A DNA stretch of 37,030 nucleotides, taken from positions 1-37,030 of the forward strand of contig JANXZJ010000030.1 in the NCBI GenBank assembly GCA_025355585.1, given 5' to 3'. This document shows, piece by piece, positions 17,147 to 27,114 of this stretch. The stretch is from Mariniphaga sp. Lineage in GTDB: Bacteria; Bacteroidota; Bacteroidia; Bacteroidales; Prolixibacteraceae. Numbering within the stretch: the first letter of the stretch is position 1; each line of letters opens with the position of its first letter. Both the position numbers and the translations under genes were made by a program. Under the pieces are notes generated by a model. It worked only from the letters and a program-made list of their open reading frames with translations, ran no database searches and was not told where the DNA came from.

Positions 17147-18031
17147 ATGTTGAATACTGAACTTTTTCTCAACTATCTGAAATACGAAAAGCGGTATTCG
17201 CAAAATACCCTTACCGCTTACGAAAATGACCTCGACCAATTTGTTTTGTTTGGAAAGAAATTGGTTGAGGATTTTTGTGTGGAAGAAGTAGATTATCATC
17301 TTATTCGTCAATGGATTGTATCACTGATGGATAACGGTATTTCCGCCAAAAGTGTGAACCGAAAAGTCTCTGCATTAAAGACTTTTTTTAAGTTTTTAAT
17401 GCGTGAAGGGGTAATTGAGAAAAATCCCACAGACAAGATCGCTATTCCTAAGATGGGCAAGAAGCTGCCGGTTTTCGTACAAGAAAAGGAGATGAACCGA
17501 TTACTTGATGGAAGATTTTTTACGAAAGATTTTGAGGGGAAACGTGATAAAGCAGTAGTGAGTCTGTTTTATGGTACAGGAATAAGGTTGTCAGAATTAG
17601 TTGGCATCCGGTTTTCCGATCTTAACCTAAACGAAAAAATGGTGAAGGTAAATGGGAAACGTGATAAACAGCGTTTAGTTCCATTTCCATTGGAAATATC
17701 AAAAGTTTTAAGTGATTACATTGAATTACGAAATGAACTTTTTCCCGATTCCGGAAATTTTCTTTTTCTGACAGGAAATGGCGACCCGGCTTACAACAAA
17801 TTGATCTATCGTATTGTTAAAAGACAATTGTCGCTTGTTACGACAGTTGATAAAAAAAGTCCGCATATTTTGCGACATAGTTACGCGACACATCTGCTCA
17901 ATCGTGGAGCCGATCTGAATGCAATCAAGGAGTTGCTGGGACATGCAAATCTCGCCGCAACTCAGATTTACACGCATACTACGTTTGAACAACTAAAAAA
18001 AGTTTACAAACAAGCTCATCCGAGGGCTTAA
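17147..18031 (+). CDS. xerC: tyrosine recombinase XerC
   Basis: A 294-aa tyrosine recombinase from the chosen ATG. The N-terminal SAM-like domain (LNYLKYEKRYSQNTLTAYENDL) precedes the catalytic domain with R147 in GTGIRLSELVG, K171 in VNGKRDK, H240-x-x-R243 in HILRHSYATHLL, H266 in LGHANLAATQIY and nucleophile Y275. All six active-site residues are present. It probably resolves chromosome dimers at dif with XerD. GTG 17123 would add eight residues; ATG 17147 gives the usual family N-terminus. It lies between rpsU and hpf, 17 bp before hpf. Confidence 0.9.
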   Translation: MLNTELFLNYLKYEKRYSQNTLTAYENDLDQFVLFGKKLVEDFCVEEVDYHLIRQWIVSLMDNGISAKSVNRKVSALKTFFKFLMREGVIEKNPTDKIAIPKMGKKLPVFVQEKEMNRLLDGRFFTKDFEGKRDKAVVSLFYGTGIRLSELVGIRFSDLNLNEKMVKVNGKRDKQRLVPFPLEISKVLSDYIELRNELFPDSGNFLFLTGNGDPAYNKLIYRIVKRQLSLVTTVDKKSPHILRHSYATHLLNRGADLNAIKELLGHANLAATQIYTHTTFEQLKKVYKQAHPRA

Positions 18032-18048
18032 ATTAAAGGAGAAAAATT

Positions 18049-18351
18049 ATGGACGTTAAAGTACAAAGTGTTCATTTCAAAGCCGACCAGAAGCTGATCG
18101 ACTTTTGCGAAAAACGAATTAGCAAACTGGAGCTTTTTTTTGAAGGAATTATCGGATCGGAAGTGATCCTAAAACTCGAAAAGGACGAAGATCAGGAAAA
18201 TAAAGTGGCTGAGATTAAACTTTCGGTGCCGTCGAATGAATACCTTTTTGCTAAAAAACAAGCGAAATCCTTCGAGGAAGCTGTTGATCTTGCAGTGGAT
18301 GCACTTCGTAAACAGTTAGATAAATACAAAATGAAAGTCAAATCCAAATAA
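18049..18351 (+). CDS. hpf: short ribosome hibernation promoting factor (HPF/RaiA)
   Basis: A 100-aa protein with the beta-alpha-beta-beta-beta-alpha order of the HPF/YfiA domain: VQSVHFKADQKLIDFCEKRI, a central VILKLE strand, VAEIKLSVP, and the basic C-terminal helix KQAKSFEEAVDLAVDALRKQ. It lacks the dimerising C-terminal domain of long HPF, so it is the short form. It binds the 30S A/P site to store idle ribosomes. GGAG lies ahead of the ATG (TTAAAGGAGAAAAATT), one of the few Shine-Dalgarno-like sites here. Confidence 0.92.
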   Translation: MDVKVQSVHFKADQKLIDFCEKRISKLELFFEGIIGSEVILKLEKDEDQENKVAEIKLSVPSNEYLFAKKQAKSFEEAVDLAVDALRKQLDKYKMKVKSK

Positions 18352-18397
18352 ATTTTAAAAAAGTAGTTTAATTGGCTTTTTAGAAAGAAAAATAGAT

Positions 18398-18443
18398 TAA
18401 ATTTGCAGACCATTTTTGAGGCACGATTCTTTAAAGTGGTCTG
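18398..18443 (+). promoter_or_regulatory. promoter box and leader hairpin before the tRNA-tuf cluster
   Basis: TAAATTTG at 18398-18405 matches the -7 box; the nearest TTGG at 18372 is about 3 bp too far for the usual spacing. Directly after it, CAGACCA (18406-18412) and TGGTCTG (18437-18443) form an inverted repeat followed by TTCTTTT. A further hairpin with CGATTAAA arms lies at 18546-18571. Together these form a structured leader of about 200 nt before tRNA-Tyr. Confidence 0.45.
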
Positions 18444-18608
18444 TTCTTTTAAGGATTGAATTTGTGTAATTATAAAGAAGCGGCGATAGATATTGCGACG
18501 TATTTGCCTTGGGGTATTCTCCTAAAGCAGTCAGCAACATTGATCCGATTAAAGCTGAAAGGTTTTAATCGAAATGCATTTTGAAGTATCAGTTTAAACA
18601 CAATATTG

Positions 18609-18694
18609 GGGGAGATACCAAAGCGGCCAACTGGGGCAGACTGTAAATCTGCTGGCGTACGCCTTCGTAGGTTCGAATCCTGCTCTCCCCACCA
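18609..18694 (+). tRNA. tRNA-Tyr (GTA)
   Basis: A class II tRNA with acceptor GGGGAGA/TCTCCCC, anticodon loop CTGTAAA (GTA), a long variable arm (CTGGCGTACGCCTTCGTAG) and T-loop TTCGAAT. Discriminator A and an encoded CCA follow. Confidence 0.97.
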
Positions 18695-18736
18695 CTTCTT
18701 TTCGGATTTTTTCGGCAAACCTTAAAGGGGGAATAA

Positions 18737-18809
18737 GCGGGAGTAGCTCAGTTGATAGAGCATTAGCCTTCCAAGCTGAGGGTCGCGGGTTTGAGTCCCG
18801 TCTCCCGCT
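18737..18809 (+). tRNA. tRNA-Gly (TCC)
   Basis: Acceptor GCGGGAG/CTCCCGC pairs perfectly; anticodon loop CTTCCAA gives TCC; T-loop TTTGAGT. No CCA is encoded. It is the second tRNA of the cluster before tuf. Confidence 0.97.
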
Positions 18810-18816
18810 CAAGTTT

Positions 18817-18888
18817 GCCAGTGTAGCTCAGGGGTAGAGCGCTTCCTTGGTAAGGAAGAGGTCATGAGTTCAATTCTCATCACCGGCT
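18817..18888 (+). tRNA. tRNA-Thr (GGT)
   Basis: The anticodon stem CTTCC/GGAAG encloses loop TTGGTAA (anticodon GGT); T-loop TTCAATT. The acceptor arms GCCAGTG and CACCGGC pair except for A4 opposite C69, an unusual mismatch. No CCA is encoded. Confidence 0.95.
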
Positions 18889-18937
18889 CTGATAAGATGA
18901 ATAGAATAAATATTAAACGTTAAAAAAAAATTAAGTT

Positions 18938-20125
18938 ATGGCTAAAGCACATTATGACAGGTCGAAACCCCATGTAAACATTGGTACTATCGGTCACGTG
19001 GATCATGGCAAGACAACTCTTACTTCTGCTATTACTATGGTATTGGCAAAAAGAGGTCTTTGCGAAATTAAATCTTTCGATTCAATCGATAATGCTCCTG
19101 AAGAGAAAGAACGTGGTATTACTATTAATACTGCACACGTTGAATACGCAACTGAAAATCGTCACTATGCACACGTTGACTGTCCTGGACATGCTGACTA
19201 CGTGAAAAACATGGTAACTGGTGCTGCCCAGATGGACGGTGCAATTATCGTTGTTGCCGCAACTGACGGTCCTATGCCGCAGACACGCGAACACATCCTT
19301 CTTGCACGTCAGGTAAACGTTCCTCGTTTGGTCGTTTTCATGAACAAAGTTGACATGGTTGAAGATCCTGAAATTCTTGAACTTGTTGAAATGGAAATTC
19401 GTGATCTTCTTACATTCTACGATTTTGACGGTGATAATACTCCTGTAATTCAGGGTTCTGCACTTGGTGCATTGAACGGTGAACCAAAATGGGAAGAAAA
19501 AGTTATGGAATTGATGAATGCTGTTGATACATGGATTCCAATTCCTCCTCGTGATGTTGATAAACCTTTCCTTATGCCCGTTGAAGACGTTTTCTCTATC
19601 ACTGGCCGTGGAACTGTTGCTACAGGTCGTATCGAAACTGGTAAGATTCATACTGGTGACGAAATTGAAGTTATTGGTCTTGGCGCTGAAGGTCGTAAAA
19701 CCGTTTGTACTGGTGTTGAAATGTTCCGTAAGATTCTTGATGACGGACAAGCTGGTGACAACGTTGGTTTATTACTTCGCGGTGTTGACAAAAAAGAAAT
19801 CAAACGTGGTCAGATTCTTGCTAAATCAGGTTCAATCACTCCTCACACTACATTTAAGGCTGAGGTTTACATCCTGAAAAAAGAAGAAGGTGGACGTCAT
19901 ACTCCATTCCACAATAAATATCGCCCACAGTTCTACATCCGTACACTGGATATTACCGGCGAAATCAACCTTCCGGAAGGTACCGAAATGATTATGCCAG
20001 GTGATAACGTTACAATCACGGTAGAATTGATCTATCCTGTTGCTTTGAATCTTGGTCTTCGTTTCGCTATCCGCGAGGGTGGTCGTACCGTAGGTGCTGG
20101 TCAGGTAACTGAGATTATTAAATAA
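18938..20125 (+). CDS. tuf: elongation factor Tu
   Basis: A 395-aa GTPase that delivers aminoacyl-tRNA to the ribosome. G1 is GHVDHGKT (19-26), the switch I region contains [13 protein letters not shown]3 is DCPGH (81-85) and G4 is NKVD (136-139). Domains 2 and 3 are complete, with the conserved [10 protein letters not shown] and the C-terminal [16 protein letters not shown]. Codon use is noticeably biased (many GGT, CGT and ACT codons), as expected for a highly expressed gene. It follows three tRNA genes and is closed by a strong terminator. Confidence 0.98.
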   Translation: MAKAHYDRSKPHVNIGTIGHVDHGKTTLTSAITMVLAKRGLCEIKSFDSIDNAPEEKERGITINTAHVEYATENRHYAHVDCPGHADYVKNMVTGAAQMDGAIIVVAATDGPMPQTREHILLARQVNVPRLVVFMNKVDMVEDPEILELVEMEIRDLLTFYDFDGDNTPVIQGSALGALNGEPKWEEKVMELMNAVDTWIPIPPRDVDKPFLMPVEDVFSITGRGTVATGRIETGKIHTGDEIEVIGLGAEGRKTVCTGVEMFRKILDDGQAGDNVGLLLRGVDKKEIKRGQILAKSGSITPHTTFKAEVYILKKEEGGRHTPFHNKYRPQFYIRTLDITGEINLPEGTEMIMPGDNVTITVELIYPVALNLGLRFAIREGGRTVGAGQVTEIIK

Positions 20126-20147
20126 TCTGATTCTCAATATTTAAAGT

Positions 20148-20181
20148 AATACAGTCCTAAACTCCGGTTTGGGACTGTATT
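20148..20181 (+). terminator. strong terminator after tuf
   Basis: AATACAGTCC pairs with GGACTGTATT, extended through a T-G pair and AAAC/GTTT to about 15 bp with a 4-nt TCCG loop. It separates the tRNA-tuf unit from secE. Confidence 0.85.
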
Positions 20182-20182
20182 T

Positions 20183-20242
20183 ACGGATAATACGGATAAA
20201 CTCTTAAAGGGAGTAACGTTAAGTTCGATTCTGGCTATCCGT
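20183..20242 (+). pseudogene. tRNA-like relic lacking a D-arm
   Basis: ACGGATA (20183-20189) pairs perfectly with TATCCGT (20236-20242) as an acceptor stem. Inside are an anticodon-like arm ACTC-TTAAAGG-GAGT (7-nt loop with T at position 33), a 4-nt variable region, and a T-arm with canonical loop TTCGATT but only three of five stem pairs. Ten bases, mostly a second copy of ACGGATA, stand where the D-arm should be; the total is 60 nt. Many bacteria carry tRNA-Trp between tuf and secE, so this is probably its decayed remnant, although the formal anticodon AAA would not read Trp. Confidence 0.35.
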
Positions 20243-20250
20243 CAAAAATA

Positions 20251-20258
20251 TATTTTTG
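20251..20258 (+). promoter_or_regulatory. -7 box TATTTTTG before secE
   Basis: TATTTTTG matches TAnnTTTG and lies 24 bp before the secE ATG. The -33 region would fall inside the tRNA-like relic and is not a good TTTG. It is a candidate promoter for the secE-nusG-ribosomal protein unit, which must restart after the tuf terminator. Confidence 0.45.
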
Positions 20259-20281
20259 TAACGAAATTTGTCTCAATTCAA

Positions 20282-20473
20282 ATGAATTTAACCAATTATT
20301 TAAACGAATCCTACAATGAACTCGTCCACAAGGTTTCATGGCCTACATGGAGTGAGTTGCGTAATAGTGCAATAGTAGTAATGATTGCTTCCTTTATAAT
20401 CGCACTGGTAATATTTTTCATCGATTCCGGCTTCCGAGGTTTGATGAAATTGATTTACAGTTTTTTCTATTAA
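20282..20473 (+). CDS. secE: preprotein translocase subunit SecE
   Basis: A 63-aa single-span SecE. The amphipathic N-terminus contains the conserved E-L-x-K-V-x-W-P-x-W-x-E-L (ELVHKVSWPTWSEL), followed by a membrane helix (VVMIASFIIALVIFF). It clamps SecY in the translocon. It is the short form typical outside enterobacteria and lies 21 bp before nusG. Confidence 0.95.
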   Translation: MNLTNYLNESYNELVHKVSWPTWSELRNSAIVVMIASFIIALVIFFIDSGFRGLMKLIYSFFY

Positions 20474-20494
20474 TTATATTTCTGGAGGTCCGTA

Positions 20495-21043
20495 ATGAGC
20501 GATAATCAACGTAAATGGTATGTTCTTCGAGCTATTGGTGGAAAAGAGAAGAAGGTCAAGGAATATATCGATAATGAAGTAGCGAATTCTGGGCTTCAGG
20601 AGTTTGTATCCCAAGTCTTAATCCCTGTGGAGAAGGTATATCAGATCCGGAATGGGAAAAAGGTTGCTAAAGACCGCAATTTTTTCCCCGGTTACATTCT
20701 GATCGAAGCTTCACTGGTGGGCGAAATAGCCCATATGCTTAGAAATGTACCCAATGTTATTGGTTTTTTGGGCGACACAAAAGGGGGCGAACCTGTTCCC
20801 ATGCGTCAGTCTGAAATTAACCGTATCCTTGGGAAAGTTGATGAGCTCCAGGAAAGCGGAGAAGAATTTGATACCCCATTCATTGTAGGCGAGACAGTAA
20901 AAGTGACTGATGGGCCATTTAACGGCTTCAACGGAACCATTGAGGAAATCAATGTTGAGAAGAAGAAGCTTAAAGTTATGGTTAAAATTTTCGGTCGTAA
21001 AACACCCTTGGAGCTTAGCTTTATGCAAGTGGAAAAGGAGTAA
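20495..21043 (+). CDS. nusG: transcription termination/antitermination protein NusG
   Basis: 182 aa. The N-terminal NGN domain ([38 protein letters not shown]) binds RNA polymerase; the C-terminal KOW domain ([23 protein letters not shown], about 127-150, shown here in part as [14 protein letters not shown]) contacts Rho or S10. GGAGG lies ahead of the start. It lies in the secE-nusG-rplK order found in most bacteria. Confidence 0.97.
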   Translation: MSDNQRKWYVLRAIGGKEKKVKEYIDNEVANSGLQEFVSQVLIPVEKVYQIRNGKKVAKDRNFFPGYILIEASLVGEIAHMLRNVPNVIGFLGDTKGGEPVPMRQSEINRILGKVDELQESGEEFDTPFIVGETVKVTDGPFNGFNGTIEEINVEKKKLKVMVKIFGRKTPLELSFMQVEKE

Positions 21044-21065
21044 GTAATTTTTTTTAAAAAACGTT

Positions 21066-21509
21066 ATGGCTAAAGACATTGCTGGATTAATCAAGTTACA
21101 GATCAAAGGTGGTGCAGCAAATCCTTCACCTCCGGTTGGCCCTGCTTTGGGATCCAAAGGGGTGAACATCATGCAGTTCTGTAAACAGTTCAATGCACGG
21201 ACCCAGGATCAGGCTGGAAAAGTATTACCGGTGATCATTACCGTTTACGGTGATAAATCATTCGATTTTGTAGTAAAGAACCCTCCTGTAGCCGTTCAGT
21301 TGATTGATGCTTCGAAGATTAAAAAAGGATCTTCGGAACCTCACGTTAACAAAGTCGGTTCAGTTTCCTGGGATCAGGTGAAAGAAATTGCAGAGATCAA
21401 AATGCCCGACTTAAACTGTTTCTCGTTAGAGGCAGCGATGAGTATGGTGGCCGGAACTGCAAGAAGCATGGGGATTACCGTAACAGGCAAATCACCGATT
21501 ATTAACTAA
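21066..21509 (+). CDS. rplK: 50S ribosomal protein L11
   Basis: 147 aa. The N-terminal domain contains [20 protein letters not shown] and [15 protein letters not shown], and the C-terminal rRNA-binding domain contains GTARSMGI near the end. L11 forms the GTPase-associated centre with L10/L12. It begins 22 bp after nusG and lies 17 bp before rplA. Confidence 0.98.
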   Translation: MAKDIAGLIKLQIKGGAANPSPPVGPALGSKGVNIMQFCKQFNARTQDQAGKVLPVIITVYGDKSFDFVVKNPPVAVQLIDASKIKKGSSEPHVNKVGSVSWDQVKEIAEIKMPDLNCFSLEAAMSMVAGTARSMGITVTGKSPIIN

Positions 21510-21526
21510 TTAAAGTTAAGGTTGAA

Positions 21527-22225
21527 ATGGCAAAAGTTACCAAGAATAAGAAAGCTGCATTGGCAAAACTCGAAGCTGGAAAAGTCTATGGTTTACATGA
21601 AGCTACTGAATTAGTAAAAGCAATTACTTTTACCAAATTCGATGCTTCGGTGGATATTGATGTAAGGCTTGGAGTTGATCCTAGAAAAGCTAATCAAATG
21701 GTTCGTGGTGTAGTAACTTTGCCCCATGGTACCGGAAAAGAAGTACGGGTTCTCGCACTGGTTACTCCCGACAAGGAGGCCGAAGCGCTTGAAGCTGGTG
21801 CTGATTTTGTAGGACTCGACGACTACATCGATAAAATCAAAGCTGGTTGGACCGATGTAGATGTTGTTATTACGATGCCCCCGGTTATGGGTAAAGTTGG
21901 AGCGTTAGGACGTATATTAGGGCCGCGTGGTCTTATGCCTAACCCAAAGAGCGGAACTGTGACTATGGAAGTCGGTAAAGCCATCAAAGAAGTAAAGATG
22001 GGTAAAATCGATTTTAAAGTTGACAAGTTCGGTATTGTACACACTTCCGTTGGTAAAGTATCGTTTGAACCACAACAAATTGTGGAAAACGCCAGGGAAT
22101 TTGTTCTCACTATTCAAAAATTAAAACCCGCTGCTGCTAAAGGTACATACATAAAGAGTATTTATGTGTCAAGTACTATGAGCCCCGGCATCCAGGTTGA
22201 ACCAAAAACTTGCCTGGATAAGTAA
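21527..22225 (+). CDS. rplA: 50S ribosomal protein L1
   Basis: 232 aa with family blocks [19 protein letters not shown]-type (here [14 protein letters not shown]), [31 protein letters not shown] and a C-terminal [16 protein letters not shown]1 forms the mobile stalk at the E site and in many bacteria represses its own operon. It is 11 bp ahead of rplJ, which leaves no room for a separate rplJ leader there. Confidence 0.98.
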   Translation: MAKVTKNKKAALAKLEAGKVYGLHEATELVKAITFTKFDASVDIDVRLGVDPRKANQMVRGVVTLPHGTGKEVRVLALVTPDKEAEALEAGADFVGLDDYIDKIKAGWTDVDVVITMPPVMGKVGALGRILGPRGLMPNPKSGTVTMEVGKAIKEVKMGKIDFKVDKFGIVHTSVGKVSFEPQQIVENAREFVLTIQKLKPAAAKGTYIKSIYVSSTMSPGIQVEPKTCLDK

Positions 22226-22236
22226 ATAATGTTGAA

Positions 22237-22758
22237 ATGAAGAAATCAGAAAAATTACAGGTTATTGAAAAACTGACCAAACAGATTAATTCATACAGCC
22301 ATTATTACCTTGCCGATATCTCAAACCTTAATGCTGAAGTTACTGGTAACCTCAGAAGGTTGTGCAACAAACGGGAAGTTAAATTGGTTGTAGTTAAGAA
22401 TACGATCCTCCGCAAAGCTCTTGAGAACTCTGAAAAGAATTCGGTTGAGCTTAGCGATGTACTTGTAAATAATACATCGATCATGTTTTCGAATACCGGA
22501 AGCGTTCCTGCAAAACTCATTAAAGAGTTTAGCAAGAAGAACAAAAAACCGGTATTGAAGGGTGCTTATGTTGAACAATGTACCTATGTAGGTGCAGACC
22601 AACTTGAAGCGTTGATCAATGTTAAATCAAAAGAAGAATTGATTGGCAGCATTATCGCTACTCTTCAGTCTCCGATAAAAAATGTGATATCCGCACTGCA
22701 ATCAGGGGGACAAACTATTGTCGGCGTATTGAAAACGTTGGAAGAGCGTAATGCTTAG
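22237..22758 (+). CDS. rplJ: 50S ribosomal protein L10
   Basis: 173 aa. An N-terminal rRNA-binding domain (SHYYLADISNLNAEVTGNLR, VKLVVVKNTILRKAL) precedes a C-terminal helix that carries L7/L12 dimers (ISALQSGGQTIVGVLKTLEE). It forms the base of the L12 stalk, consistent with rplL following after 55 bp. Confidence 0.97.
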   Translation: MKKSEKLQVIEKLTKQINSYSHYYLADISNLNAEVTGNLRRLCNKREVKLVVVKNTILRKALENSEKNSVELSDVLVNNTSIMFSNTGSVPAKLIKEFSKKNKKPVLKGAYVEQCTYVGADQLEALINVKSKEELIGSIIATLQSPIKNVISALQSGGQTIVGVLKTLEERNA

Positions 22759-22813
22759 TTTGAATTTTTTAGTATAAAATAAAGAATAAATTAATATTTA
22801 AATCTCAAGTAAA

Positions 22814-23191
22814 ATGGCAGATCTTAAAAAACTTGCAGAAGAACTTGTTAACCTGACAGTTAAAGAAGTTAATGAGCTTGCAGGCATCCTTAAATCAGAA
22901 TACGGTATCGAACCAGCTGCAGCAGCAGTTGCAGTTGCGGGTCCTTCTGCAGCGGCCGAAGCTGAAGCACCTGCTGAAAAAACTGAATTTGATGTAATCC
23001 TCAAATTTGGTGGTCAGTCGAAATTAGCCGTTGTCAAATTAGTTAAGGAACTTGCTGGTCTTGGACTGAAAGAAGCAAAAGACCTGGTTGACAATGCACC
23101 TAAGGCAATCAAAGAAAAAGTTTCAAAAGAAGAGGCAGAATCTCTTAAAGCACAACTTGAAGAAGCTGGCGCTGAAGTTGAAATCAAATAG
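22814..23191 (+). CDS. rplL: 50S ribosomal protein L7/L12
   Basis: 125 aa: N-terminal dimerisation domain ([19 protein letters not shown]), an Ala-rich hinge around 34-55, and the C-terminal factor-binding domain ([42 protein letters not shown]). It recruits translational GTPases. A strong hairpin follows within 30 bp of the stop. Confidence 0.98.
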   Translation: MADLKKLAEELVNLTVKEVNELAGILKSEYGIEPAAAAVAVAGPSAAAEAEAPAEKTEFDVILKFGGQSKLAVVKLVKELAGLGLKEAKDLVDNAPKAIKEKVSKEEAESLKAQLEEAGAEVEIK

Positions 23192-23220
23192 GATTAGACC
23201 TGTACTACAAGGTTATATGC

Positions 23221-23256
23221 GGTTTAGAATCCCGTCTCGGGATTCTAAACCTTTTC
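23221..23256 (+). terminator. hairpin between rplL and rpoB
   Basis: A perfect 14-bp stem, GGTTTAGAATCCCG with CGGGATTCTAAACC, and a 3-nt TCT loop are followed by TTTTC. It lies 29 bp after rplL and about 35 bp before rpoB. It probably acts as a partial terminator or attenuator lowering rpoBC expression relative to L7/L12. Confidence 0.8.
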
Positions 23257-23290
23257 ATGTTTATATTTCGGTTCCTTAATTTGGCTGATA

Positions 23291-26200
23291 ATGTCCTCAA
23301 ATTACATAAATCAAAGGATTAGTTTTGCATCCACAAGAAGCAAACTTGAGTACCCCGATTTCCTGGAGGTGCAGATTAAATCTTTTAAAGAATTTTTCCA
23401 GTTGGGAACCTCTCCGGAGGATCGAAAGAATGAAGATCTTTACCAGGTCTTTCAGGAGAATTTCCCGATTTCCGATACACGAAATAATTTCGTACTCGAA
23501 TTTATCGACTATCAGGTCGATCCGCCCCGATACAGCATCGAAGAATGTATTGAGCGAGGCTTAACTTATAGTGTGCCTTTAAAAGCCAAGCTTAAGCTTT
23601 TTTGCACCGACCCTGAGCACGAAGATTTTGATACTGTCGTCCAGGATGTCTATCTTGGAACTGTTCCTTACATGACTCCTACCGGATCGTTCGTTATCAA
23701 CGGCGCCGAGCGGGTGGTTGTTTCTCAGCTTCACAGATCTCCGGGTGTATTTTTTGGGCAAAGTGTTCATGCTAATGGCACTAAACTTTATTCAGCAAGG
23801 GTAATTCCGTTCAAAGGTTCCTGGATCGAATTTGCAACAGACATTAATAATGTGATGTTTGCTTATATCGACAGGAAAAAGAAATTACCAGTTACAACTT
23901 TACTTCGCGCAATTGGATACGAAAGCGACAAGGACATCCTTGAAATTTTCGATCTGGCCGATGAAATCAAAGTTTCAAAAACTGCATTGAAAAAGTATGT
24001 AGGTCGGAAACTTGCCGCACGTGTTTTGAAAACGTGGGTTGAGGATTTTGTTGATGAAGATACGGGCGAAGTCGTCTCTATCGAACGTAATGAAGTAATC
24101 GTTGATCGCGAAGTTGTAATTGGAAATGAGCATGTTGATGAAATTCTTGACTCCGGAACAAAGACAATTCTTTTACACAAGGAAGAAGCTGGTTCAGGTG
24201 ATTTCGCTATTATCTACAACACGCTTCAAAAAGACCCGTGTAACTCCGAAAAGGAGGCAGTTTTACATATCTACAGGCAGCTTCGTAACTCCGAACCGCC
24301 TGATGAGGCTACTGCCCGCGACGTAATCGATAAATTGTTCTTCTCTGAAGTTCGTTACGATTTAGGCGAGGTTGGTCGTTTCCGTATCAATAGGAAGTTA
24401 GGTCTGAATATTGATATGACCACCAGGGTACTTACTAAGCAAGATATTATCGAGATTATTAAGTATCTGATCAAATTGATCAACTCCAAAACTGATGTTG
24501 ATGATATTGACCACTTGTCAAATCGTCGCGTCCGTACTGTTGGTGAGCAAATGTTTACACAGTTTGGTGTTGGTTTGGCCCGTATGGCTCGTACCATCCG
24601 TGAGCGGATGAATGTAAGGGACAACGAAGTTTTTACTCCGATTGACCTGATCAATTCAAAAACTTTAGTATCAGTTATAAATTCTTTCTTCGGAACGAAT
24701 GCACTTTCGCAGTTTATGGATCAAACGAATCCATTGGCGGAAATGACCCACAAAAGACGTATGTCGGCTTTAGGGCCAGGTGGTCTTTCTCGTGAACGTG
24801 CCGGTTTCGAAGTACGAGATGTACATTATACGCACTACGGACGTCTTTGTCCGATTGAAACTCCTGAGGGTCCGAATATCGGATTGATATCTTCACTTTG
24901 TGTCTTTGCTAAAATCAACGATCTTGGATTTATTTCGACTCCATATCGTAGTGCCAGCAATGGTAAGGTCAACCTTAATAACGCTGATGTAGCTTATTTC
25001 ACAGCTGAAGAAGAAGAGGGAAAAATCATTGCTCAGGCAAATGCGTTGATTGATGCCGAGGGAAATTTCATCAATGCAAGGGTAAAAGCACGGCTCGACG
25101 CCGATTATCCTTTAGCAAGCAAGGAAGATGCAAATCTTATGGATGTAGGTCCAAACCAGATTGCTTCGATCGCTGCTTCGTTGATTACTTTCCTCGAACA
25201 TGATGATGCCAACCGTGCATTGATGGGATCGAACATGATGCGTCAGGCTGTTCCATTATTACGTCCTGAAGCACCAATTGTTGGTACCGGTCTCGAAAGC
25301 AATATCGCACGTGATGCCCGTATCAATTTATCAGCTGAAGGTCCGGGAGTTGTGGAGTTTGTTGATGCTTCCAAAATCGTCATCCGATATGATATGACCG
25401 AAGAAGAACGGTATGTCAGTTTCGAGCCCGATACAAAGACTTATAAACTTTCAAAATATAAGAAAACCAATCAGGGAACATGTGTCGACCTTAAACCACT
25501 TGTCCGTAAAGGTCAAAGAGTTGATTTAGGAGACATTATGACTGAAGGTTATGCAACTGCAAAAGGTGAACTGGCATTAGGTCGTAACCTGAAAGTGGCG
25601 TTTATGCCATGGCAGGGTTATAACTATGAGGATGCAATCGTTATCTCCGAACGTATTGTTCGAGACGATATCTTTACTTCTATTCATATTGATGAATACT
25701 CGCTCGAAGTTCGCGATACCAAACGTGGAGCAGAAGAGTTTACATCTGATATTCCGAATGTAAGCGAAGAAGCCACACGTAATCTTGATGAGAACGGGTT
25801 GATACGCATTGGTGCCATAGTTAAACCTGGAGATATATTGATTGGAAAGATTACCCCAAAAGGAGAATCTGACCCTTCACCGGAAGAAAAATTATTACGT
25901 GCCATTTTTGGTGATAAAGCCGGTGATGTAAAGGATGCGTCTTTAAAAGCGTCACCTTCACTCAATGGAGTAGTTATCGACAAAAAACTGTTTTCTCGTG
26001 TAGTAAAAGAGAAAAAGGGCAAAATGGCTACAAAACCATTGCTTGAGCAGATCGATGTAGAGCTTGAAACTGAAACCACCAGGCTTCGCGAGATTTTGAT
26101 TGATAAGCTTTTTAACCTTGTCAATGGAAAAACTTCGCAGGGCGTGAAGGACTATTTCAATGCTGATTTAATTACCAAGGGAAATAAGTTTACGCTTAAG

Positions 26201-27103
26201 CAATTGCAAGGTATTGATTACATGAATGTTAATCCAAATAAATGGACAACAGACAAGGATAAAAACGATATGATCTCAGCGCTGGTGAATAATTTCATCA
26301 TGAAATACAAGGAAGCAGAAGCTGTAGCACGTCGTAAACGATACAATGTAACAATTGGAGATGAACTTCCTGCAGGAATCCTGCAGTTGGCAAAAATCTA
26401 TATCGCGAAAAAACGTAAACTTCAAATTGGAGATAAGATGGCCGGACGCCATGGTAACAAAGGTATTGTTTCCAGGATTGTTCGCGATGAAGATCTGCCT
26501 TTCCTTGCCGATGGAACACCGGTTGACATTGTTCTTAACCCGCTTGGTGTACCTTCGCGTATGAACCTCGGACAGATTTACGAAACTGTGCTTGGATGGG
26601 CAGGAAAAGAACTTGGTCTTACTTTTGCTACACCTATTTTTGATGGGGCAACTTTAGATCAGATTTGTGAATATACCGATAAAGCGGGAATTCCACGCTT
26701 CGGCAAAACAAACCTTTACGATGGTGAAACAGGCGATCCATTTGATCAACCTGCAACAGTAGGTATCATCTATATGCTGAAACTTGGCCACATGGTTGAA
26801 GATAAGATGCATGCTCGTTCTATCGGGCCATACTCTTTGATCACGCAGCAACCACTTGGAGGTAAAGCACAGTTTGGGGGTCAGCGTTTTGGTGAAATGG
26901 AGGTTTGGGCACTCGAAGCATTCGGTGCGGCAAATATTCTTCAGGAAATCCTTACCGTTAAATCGGATGATGTTATTGGCCGTGCGAAAGCTTATGAAGC
27001 AATTGTGAAAGGCGATCCACTTCCACACCCCGGAATCCCCGAATCTCTTAACGTGTTATTGCACGAATTAAGGGGACTTGGATTAAGCGTAAACCTGGAA
27101 TAG
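23291..27103 (+). CDS. rpoB: RNA polymerase beta subunit
   Basis: 1270 aa, the usual Bacteroidota length. The rifampicin-binding cluster near 466-510 ([19 protein letters not shown], then [14 protein letters not shown]) retains the residues of susceptible enzymes: the Asp, His and Ser equivalents of E. coli 516, 526 and 531. Later blocks include [11 protein letters not shown], the DDRxxK-equivalent [20 protein letters not shown] region, and the C-terminal clamp [20 protein letters not shown]. No frameshift is seen. It is preceded by the rplL-rpoB hairpin and followed by another hairpin before rpoC. Confidence 0.98.
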   Translation: MSSNYINQRISFASTRSKLEYPDFLEVQIKSFKEFFQLGTSPEDRKNEDLYQVFQENFPISDTRNNFVLEFIDYQVDPPRYSIEECIERGLTYSVPLKAKLKLFCTDPEHEDFDTVVQDVYLGTVPYMTPTGSFVINGAERVVVSQLHRSPGVFFGQSVHANGTKLYSARVIPFKGSWIEFATDINNVMFAYIDRKKKLPVTTLLRAIGYESDKDILEIFDLADEIKVSKTALKKYVGRKLAARVLKTWVEDFVDEDTGEVVSIERNEVIVDREVVIGNEHVDEILDSGTKTILLHKEEAGSGDFAIIYNTLQKDPCNSEKEAVLHIYRQLRNSEPPDEATARDVIDKLFFSEVRYDLGEVGRFRINRKLGLNIDMTTRVLTKQDIIEIIKYLIKLINSKTDVDDIDHLSNRRVRTVGEQMFTQFGVGLARMARTIRERMNVRDNEVFTPIDLINSKTLVSVINSFFGTNALSQFMDQTNPLAEMTHKRRMSALGPGGLSRERAGFEVRDVHYTHYGRLCPIETPEGPNIGLISSLCVFAKINDLGFISTPYRSASNGKVNLNNADVAYFTAEEEEGKIIAQANALIDAEGNFINARVKARLDADYPLASKEDANLMDVGPNQIASIAASLITFLEHDDANRALMGSNMMRQAVPLLRPEAPIVGTGLESNIARDARINLSAEGPGVVEFVDASKIVIRYDMTEEERYVSFEPDTKTYKLSKYKKTNQGTCVDLKPLVRKGQRVDLGDIMTEGYATAKGELALGRNLKVAFMPWQGYNYEDAIVISERIVRDDIFTSIHIDEYSLEVRDTKRGAEEFTSDIPNVSEEATRNLDENGLIRIGAIVKPGDILIGKITPKGESDPSPEEKLLRAIFGDKAGDVKDASLKASPSLNGVVIDKKLFSRVVKEKKGKMATKPLLEQIDVELETETTRLREILIDKLFNLVNGKTSQGVKDYFNADLITKGNKFTLKQLQGIDYMNVNPNKWTTDKDKNDMISALVNNFIMKYKEAEAVARRKRYNVTIGDELPAGILQLAKIYIAKKRKLQIGDKMAGRHGNKGIVSRIVRDEDLPFLADGTPVDIVLNPLGVPSRMNLGQIYETVLGWAGKELGLTFATPIFDGATLDQICEYTDKAGIPRFGKTNLYDGETGDPFDQPATVGIIYMLKLGHMVEDKMHARSIGPYSLITQQPLGGKAQFGGQRFGEMEVWALEAFGAANILQEILTVKSDDVIGRAKAYEAIVKGDPLPHPGIPESLNVLLHELRGLGLSVNLE

Positions 27104-27114
27104 TAAGTTCAAAC

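Noticed and set aside
18470-18812. Minus-strand frames reading EQDSNLRRRTPADLQSAP and GRRDSNPRPSAWKANAL
   Set aside because: These are the well-known false proteins produced by translating tRNA genes antisense.
20192-20242. The second ACGGATA copy as the true acceptor arm of the tRNA-like relic
   Set aside because: It would leave a single base before the anticodon-like stem, less tRNA-like than using the copy at 20183-20189.
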